NCBI GenBank assembly: GCA_034430155.1
Contig: DAOUET010000078.1
Coordinates: forward strand, 1-18,845
Reading direction: 5' to 3'
DNA from: DAOUET01 sp034430155
GTDB taxonomy: Bacteria; Chloroflexota; Anaerolineae; Anaerolineales; UBA4823
Length of the DNA stretch: 18,845 bases
Both the position numbers and the translations under genes were made by a program. This document shows, piece after piece, positions 15,321-18,845 of the stretch. Below the pieces are notes generated by a model that worked only from the letters and a program-made list of their open reading frames with translations, did no database searches and was not told where the DNA came from. Each line of letters opens with the position of its first letter. Positions within the stretch are counted from its first letter, which is position 1.

Positions 15321-15348
15321 AAATATATGAATATATGTTCAATTATTT
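15321..15348 (-). promoter_or_regulatory. ArsR/SmtB-type operator palindrome
   Basis: The core TGAATATATGTTCA (15328-15341) is a near-perfect palindrome, extended to AAAT...ATTT over 28 bases with 11 of 14 positions symmetric. It resembles the TGAA-n6-TTCA operators of zinc, cobalt and nickel sensors of this family. It overlaps the likely promoter of the repressor gene; for example TTGAAC (15337-15342, minus strand) could be a -35 box. Confidence 0.65.
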
Positions 15349-15461
15349 GTAATATTATAAGCCAAAACCACTTGTTCGTCAACACCCAGCGAGGTCATGC
15401 AAAGCAAGAAACGATAGAATACCATCGCTAATTGCTGCTGCCTACTGAACGATATTGAGGC

Positions 15462-16424
15462 TTATTTATGGAAGAGGTTGCTGAGAAAGAACCACAGGTT
15501 CGCGGGCCTTTCAGCCAAACGCCGCGTGAAATAAGGATACCATTCGGTACCAAATGGCACATAAACACGAACAGGATATCCTTCGCTGGCCAATTGCTGC
15601 TGCAAATCACGCCGAATGCCGTGGAGAAGCTGGAACTCGAGCGCAGTTACTGGCAATCCAACTTTCTGGATGTAATTCTTAACGAATTCGATGCGTTTTT
15701 CATCATGAGTAGCGATCGCTGGGATTGGGGGAATCTTACCGTCATTGCTGATTTCGGGTGAACCTGCCGCTAGGGCACCTTGGATGAGCATGGCTGCCAG
15801 CTCATCATAATTGGCATCGACGTCACGTTTCTTAGGAAAAGCGATTTCAGCGGGTTCGTCATAAGCCCCTTTACACAGGCGTACCCGGGTCCCTTGGGTT
15901 ACCAGAGAGGCGGTATCTTTTTCGCTGCGGAATAGGTACGCCTGGATGACTACGCCCACATTCTCACAGTTACATCCTTCGTGCACATATCGAAAGAGGT
16001 TTATCGTCTTCTCCGTCCAGGGAGAATCTTCCATGTCAATACGTACGAATGTAGCATGTTTTTCAGCGCTCGCCAGGATGTGTTCCAAGTTTTGTCTGCA
16101 TAGGTCCTCATCCAGGGCCAATCCGATTTGAGTGAGTTTGATCGAAACATTAGACCTAACACCGGCATAATCGATCGCTTCAAAAACATTAACGACTTCT
16201 TGGGTCGCCTGAAGTGCCTTATCCGAATTAGTGGTGTGCTCTCCAAGCAAGTCGAGGGTGGCGTTGATACCTCTTTCATTCAGTGATTCGATAACACGGA
16301 TAGCGTCTTCCAATTTTTCTCCAGCCACAAAACGAGAAGCCGCTCTCCCCGCGAAAGACCACCTCGTCACCAATTGCCGCGCCCAAGTGGCTCTAGAAAG
16401 GTAAATCAGAAAAGAACGAAGCAT
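15462..16424 (-). CDS. Proline dehydrogenase (monofunctional PRODH)
   Basis: An FAD enzyme that oxidises proline to pyrroline-5-carboxylate and feeds electrons to the quinone pool; membrane-associated. The 320-residue protein is the single-domain form, without the P5C dehydrogenase part of PutA. Family motifs in order are TLDLLGEHTT, SIKLTQIGLAL, FVRIDMEDSPWTEKTINLF, GVVIQAYLFRS, VRLCKGAYDEPAEIAF, IATHDEKRIEFV, ALEFQLLHGIRRDLQQQL, VRVYVPFGTEWYPYFTRRLAERP. The ATG at 16424 has GAGAAGGG nine bases upstream. The pyrroline-5-carboxylate dehydrogenase gene is not in the window. A strong intrinsic terminator lies 38 bases upstream in the same orientation, which points to a short promoter-proximal leader or to attenuation control. 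Confidence 0.94.
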   Translation of the reverse strand: MLRSFLIYLSRATWARQLVTRWSFAGRAASRFVAGEKLEDAIRVIESLNERGINATLDLLGEHTTNSDKALQATQEVVNVFEAIDYAGVRSNVSIKLTQIGLALDEDLCRQNLEHILASAEKHATFVRIDMEDSPWTEKTINLFRYVHEGCNCENVGVVIQAYLFRSEKDTASLVTQGTRVRLCKGAYDEPAEIAFPKKRDVDANYDELAAMLIQGALAAGSPEISNDGKIPPIPAIATHDEKRIEFVKNYIQKVGLPVTALEFQLLHGIRRDLQQQLASEGYPVRVYVPFGTEWYPYFTRRLAERPANLWFFLSNLFHK

Positions 16425-16452
16425 TGTTGGAAACCCTTCTCAAGTTTCTGGA

Positions 16453-16490
16453 TAAAAAAAGGCGATCAAATCACAATCTGATTTGATCGC
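16453..16490 (-). terminator. Perfect intrinsic terminator in the leader of the proline dehydrogenase gene
   Basis: GCGATCAAATCA (16462-16473) pairs perfectly with TGATTTGATCGC (16479-16490), a 12-bp stem with a five-base loop. On the minus strand it is followed by one C and seven Ts (16454-16460). It lies between the proline dehydrogenase start (16424) and any promoter further upstream. No other minus-strand gene lies upstream of it before the integrase at 18685. Confidence 0.8.
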
Positions 16491-16643
16491 TGAAGTTATC
16501 AGGATTCCTAATGTTATCATTCGGGATATTTTTAGAATCGAGGCGAGTTCGAACGATCATGTATACAATTCCGGCTTCCCGAATTTTCCTACACATTTAA
16601 ATCCCAGCCTCATGAGGCATTAGAACTCAAAGTACGGTCCATT

Positions 16644-16672
16644 TTAACATAAATCACAGATTGTGATATACT
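16644..16672 (+). promoter_or_regulatory. Promoter with a palindromic operator in its spacer
   Basis: TTAACA (16644-16649) and TATACT (16667-16672) are 17 bp apart, a strong vegetative-type promoter facing the serine hydrolase gene. The spacer is filled by the perfect palindrome ATCACA-GAT-TGTGAT (16653-16667), an obvious position for a repressor. The predicted transcription start, about 16679, coincides with the target duplication of the inserted repeat. Confidence 0.65.
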
Positions 16673-16678
16673 AGCCAA

Positions 16679-16824
16679 CCGTCAATGGGTGTATGTCAGT
16701 TCTGAGGTAAATAGGGTTTGGGGTGTTGTGCGCAGCGCAAAACGCTGGACACAACACCCCAATTTCTCCCCAGATTGGGGGCAGGTTGTAAACTCACCCC
16801 CATCTGACATGCACCCCCGTCAAT
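16679..16824. mobile_element. MITE-like insertion, copy 2, with 8-bp target duplication
   Basis: The element spans 16687-16816 (130 bp). Its ends are GGGTGTATGTCAG and, in reverse complement, GGGTGCATGTCAG (12 of 13 identical). It is flanked by the direct repeat CCGTCAAT at 16679-16686 and 16817-16824; two further Gs match by chance. Inside are a 13-bp perfect hairpin (16718-16730 with 16750-16762) carrying a smaller AGCG/CGCT stem in its loop, and a CCCCA/TGGGG inverted repeat near 16770-16780. There is no coding capacity, so a transposase elsewhere would have moved it. The end sequence extends similarity to the repeat at 1-162, which lies in the opposite orientation. Confidence 0.8.
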
Positions 16825-16902
16825 GGTGAGATGGCTATGTCTATACTCAAGGATATTGTTTACAGCCTACCTTGTGTTTTATCAGAAACATACTGAACAG
16901 GT

Positions 16903-18393
16903 ATGGTGATGAGAAATCAAAGTACCTTCTCAAGCCTGCGGTGGATTTCTCTGGTTTTCATACTTGGTGCAGTAATCTTGGTTACGCTGCAACTCATCCG
17001 GTTCAGCAGAATCCGGGCAAGTTTTCCGGCTGGAATGGAAATCGCCGGCGTACCGGTTGGGGGATTAGACCATCAAGATAGCGCAGAGCGCTTATTGGAG
17101 GTCTATACTACGCCGGTAGAAATACATTATGGGATTGATATTATCCATCTTAATCCATCCACGGTTGGGTTTGAGCTTGACCTGGAAAGTATGCTAGCTG
17201 CTGCCGTTCTTGCCCGTAGCCAACAATCTTTTTGGGTAGATTTTTGGAATTTCTTGTGGGGTCGTAATATCCCACCGGCTGAAATTCCATTACGAGCCTC
17301 GTATTCAGAAACCCGCTTGCGTGCCTTCCTGGCAGATGAAATCGCGGCCCGTTACGACCAGCCACCTAGCCCTGCTAAGCCTGCAGTAGGCACGATCAAC
17401 TTTCAACCAGGTACCCAGGGCACTGCTTTAGAGGTTGACCGCTCTGTCCTCTTGATCGAGAATGCGCTACATTCTACGACTCAACGAGTTGTCGAATTAC
17501 CCTTGGAACGAACCCAACCCCCGCGACCTTCATTTCAAAACTTAGAGGTGCTGCTTAAACAAACTGTTGACCTCTCCGGGTTTGATGGATTGGTTGGCCT
17601 TTACTTGCTGGATTTACAAACAGCCCAGGAAATTCACTTTATTTACCGCCAGGGAGAAGACCTTGCGATTGTTCCCGATGTGGCATTCACCGCCGCCAGC
17701 ATCATTAAAATCCCAATCATGGTCTCAGTATTTCGGCGAATTGGAGAGAATCCGGACTCTGAAACAGTAAATCTTTTGGAAGAGATGATTGAAAAATCAG
17801 GAAACGACCCGGCTGATTGGGTAATGGAGCGGGTCATCCATAAAACCCGAGCACCTCTCGAGGTAACTGACGACATGAAATCTCTGGGATTAGAAGACAC
17901 TTTCTTAGCCGGAGAATTCTATCAGGGCGCTCCACTCTTGGCATCTATTAAAACCCCTGCAAACCAGCGTGCAGATGTGAACACCGATCCGGATATTTAC
18001 AACCAAACCACCCCATCGGACATTGGTATGTTGCTCGAGGATATCTATCAATGCAGCCAAACAGGTGGCGGTGCCCTCGCGGCGGTTTTTCCAAATGAGA
18101 TCAGCCAAGATGAATGCCGGACTATGTTAGATTATTTGACAAAAAATTACTTGCCCTCGTTGATCTCCGCAGGTGTGCCGGAGGGCACTCGAGTAGCCCA
18201 CAAACATGGTTGGGTAACATATTTCGGCATTATGTATACCCTCGGCGATGCCGCCATCGTTTACACCCCGGGGGGCAATTACGTCCTGGTGGTATTTCTC
18301 AATCATCCTGAACAGTTGCTTTGGGATCCAGCCTCAAAACTTGTGGAAGACCTCTCACAGGCAGTGTATAACTATTACAACTTACCGCAGTAG
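16903..18393 (+). CDS. Membrane-anchored peptidoglycan-binding / beta-lactamase-fold serine hydrolase
   Basis: A 496-residue protein with one N-terminal membrane helix (about 13-33) and the rest outside the cell. Residues about 38-210 resemble the VanW-associated peptidoglycan-binding domain (FPAGMEIAGVPVGGLD, STVGFELDLESMLAAA). Residues about 225-490 have the class A beta-lactamase/transpeptidase fold: nucleophile Ser266 and Lys269 in AASIIKIPIM, SGN at 299-301 in the SDN position, and KHG at 434-436 in place of KTG. It is probably a wall-associated esterase, peptidase or transpeptidase-like protein rather than an antibiotic-resistance enzyme. The ATG at 16903 has only weak ACAGGT upstream; the ATG at 16909 is possible. 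A promoter lies at 16644-16672, and the inserted repeat lies in the predicted 5' untranslated region of about 224 bases. Confidence 0.85.
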   Translation: MVMRNQSTFSSLRWISLVFILGAVILVTLQLIRFSRIRASFPAGMEIAGVPVGGLDHQDSAERLLEVYTTPVEIHYGIDIIHLNPSTVGFELDLESMLAAAVLARSQQSFWVDFWNFLWGRNIPPAEIPLRASYSETRLRAFLADEIAARYDQPPSPAKPAVGTINFQPGTQGTALEVDRSVLLIENALHSTTQRVVELPLERTQPPRPSFQNLEVLLKQTVDLSGFDGLVGLYLLDLQTAQEIHFIYRQGEDLAIVPDVAFTAASIIKIPIMVSVFRRIGENPDSETVNLLEEMIEKSGNDPADWVMERVIHKTRAPLEVTDDMKSLGLEDTFLAGEFYQGAPLLASIKTPANQRADVNTDPDIYNQTTPSDIGMLLEDIYQCSQTGGGALAAVFPNEISQDECRTMLDYLTKNYLPSLISAGVPEGTRVAHKHGWVTYFGIMYTLGDAAIVYTPGGNYVLVVFLNHPEQLLWDPASKLVEDLSQAVYNYYNLPQ

Positions 18394-18459
18394 TATACCC
18401 AACCTACCGAAAAAATACCCAAATACCTTCAACACAACGCTGTAAGGACGATTAAGCGG

Positions 18460-18465
18460 TATAAT
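18460..18465 (+). promoter_or_regulatory. -10 box of the tRNA-Arg gene
   Basis: A perfect TATAAT lies 31 bases upstream of the tRNA. No clear -35 box is found at the usual distance, so activity is inferred from the -10 and its position. Confidence 0.4.
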
Positions 18466-18496
18466 TTTTATAGAAATACTTGTTGTCCAATAATCC

Positions 18497-18569
18497 GCCC
18501 CCGTAGCTCAACGGATAGAGCGCCTGACTTCGAATCAGTAGGTTGTGGGTTCGAATCCCGCCGGGGGCG
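18497..18569 (+). tRNA. tRNA-Arg, anticodon TCG
   Basis: A 73-base cloverleaf can be drawn. The acceptor arms GCCCCCG (18497-18503) and CGGGGGC (18562-18568) pair perfectly. The D arm is GCTC/GAGC (18506-18509, 18518-18521). The anticodon arm is CCTGA/TCAGT with one terminal mismatch and loop CTTCGAA, giving anticodon TCG (18530-18532) for CGA codons. The T arm is GTGGG/CCCGC with loop TTCGAAT. The discriminator base is G18569, and CCA is not encoded. The 3' end faces the integrase gene, so it is the likely attachment site of the element to the right. Confidence 0.95.
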
Positions 18570-18571
18570 CT

Positions 18572-18599
18572 AATAAACCCCCATGACTGGGGGTTTATT
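18572..18599 (+). terminator. Bidirectional hairpin terminator after tRNA-Arg
   Basis: AATAAACCCCC (18572-18582) and GGGGGTTTATT (18589-18599) form an 11-bp perfect stem with a six-base loop ATGACT. The A/T-rich ends serve as T-runs in both directions, insulating the tRNA from the convergent integrase gene. Confidence 0.75.
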
Positions 18600-18659
18600 G
18601 GTTAGTTGCGCCAAATATGGTGCTATTGGAAGTATTTTCAGAAATGATAATTCTGTATT

Positions 18660-18680
18660 GACAGTAACCTGACAGTAACC
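18660..18680. repeat. Two direct repeats GACAGTAACC at an 11-bp interval
   Basis: Copies at 18660-18669 and 18671-18680, one helical turn apart, lie between the tRNA and the integrase stop codon. Arm-type integrase or excisionase sites typically occupy this position, but binding is inferred. Confidence 0.5.
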
Positions 18681-18684
18681 CAAA

Positions 18685-18845
18685 TCATGGCCCCCCCACT
18701 TCTTCCATATCCAAACGGACATCAATTAGCCTGGTGATCTCATCCATCTTTTCCGCTACTTCTTCCTGCATGGCTGGTAACACGTGCGAGTAGGTGTCCA
18801 ATGTCAGAGTGATAGTGGAATGGCCTAAGCGCTCCTGAACAATCT
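18685..18845 (-). CDS. Tyrosine recombinase / phage-type integrase, C-terminal end (cut by window)
   Basis: The last 52 codons of a minus-strand gene, stop TGA at 18685-18687, continuing past the right edge. The sequence VQERLGHSTITLTLDTYSHV contains the LGH box (box II histidine) and the catalytic tyrosine in DTYSHV, spaced as in tyrosine recombinases. A helical tail follows (MQEEVAEKMDEITRLID). These enzymes integrate phages and genomic islands, often at tRNA 3' ends. The gene ends 115 bases from the tRNA-Arg gene and faces it, the standard layout of an integrated element whose body lies to the right of the window. Confidence 0.92.
   Translation of the reverse strand, partial: IVQERLGHSTITLTLDTYSHVLPAMQEEVAEKMDEITRLIDVRLDMEEVGGP

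Noticed and set aside
1..18845. CRISPR array, defence system or toxin-antitoxin pair
   Set aside because: No regularly spaced repeats and no Cas, nuclease or toxin-like small gene pair were found; the only phage-related feature is the integrase end.

Overview
The window looks like a chromosomal segment of a bacterium from the Chloroflexota, most likely Anaerolineae-like. That is inferred from the gene mix: Tat-exported L,D-transpeptidases with SH3-like domains, a MoeA fused to a periplasmic-binding-like domain, a peptidoglycan-binding/beta-lactamase-fold protein, lipoprotein cupredoxin and cytochrome c, and a UbiA prenyltransferase. No 16S gene or other taxonomic marker is present, so the assignment is tentative.

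Layout. The left edge (1-162) is a hairpin-rich repeat whose ends match a second copy at 16687-16816. Three tandem plus-strand L,D-transpeptidase paralogues follow (210-3407), then a decayed stretch (about 3540-4196). From about 4250 to 16424 nearly everything is on the minus strand. Read in the direction of transcription (right to left) it holds: proline dehydrogenase; an ArsR/SmtB repressor with a P1B-type metal ATPase; a rhodanese interrupted by one in-frame TGA; a UbiA / MoeA / ACT-domain / MoeA-PBP cluster with overlapping or nearly abutting genes; a Bcp peroxiredoxin with a cytochrome c lipoprotein; and, past one plus-strand cupredoxin, a collapsed sensor kinase with an intact NarL-type response regulator. 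At the right, a plus-strand wall-associated serine hydrolase is followed by tRNA-Arg(TCG), a strong hairpin terminator and the C-terminal end of a tyrosine integrase. That is the classic boundary of an element integrated at a tRNA gene.

How the genes fit together. The L,D-transpeptidases and the serine hydrolase act on or near the cell wall. The ArsR protein carries a CzrA/SmtB-type alpha-5 metal site and lies just upstream of the ATPase, with a palindromic operator before it, so the pair is a metal-responsive efflux unit. Cupredoxin and cytochrome c are both membrane-anchored electron carriers. The two MoeA proteins point to molybdenum or tungsten cofactor use.

Most notable: (1) the rhodanese TGA falls exactly on the catalytic Cys of the active-site loop. 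The reading frame continues intact to the normal C-terminus and a SECIS-like hairpin follows, so it is a candidate selenocysteine rhodanese. (2) A 130-bp MITE-like insertion with terminal inverted repeats and an 8-bp target duplication sits on the predicted transcription start of the serine hydrolase promoter. (3) A perfect intrinsic terminator lies in the leader of proline dehydrogenase, with 11 bases of complementarity to an upstream operator-like palindrome. (4) The sensor kinase lost its core by an internal deletion, which leaves its response regulator without a working partner here.
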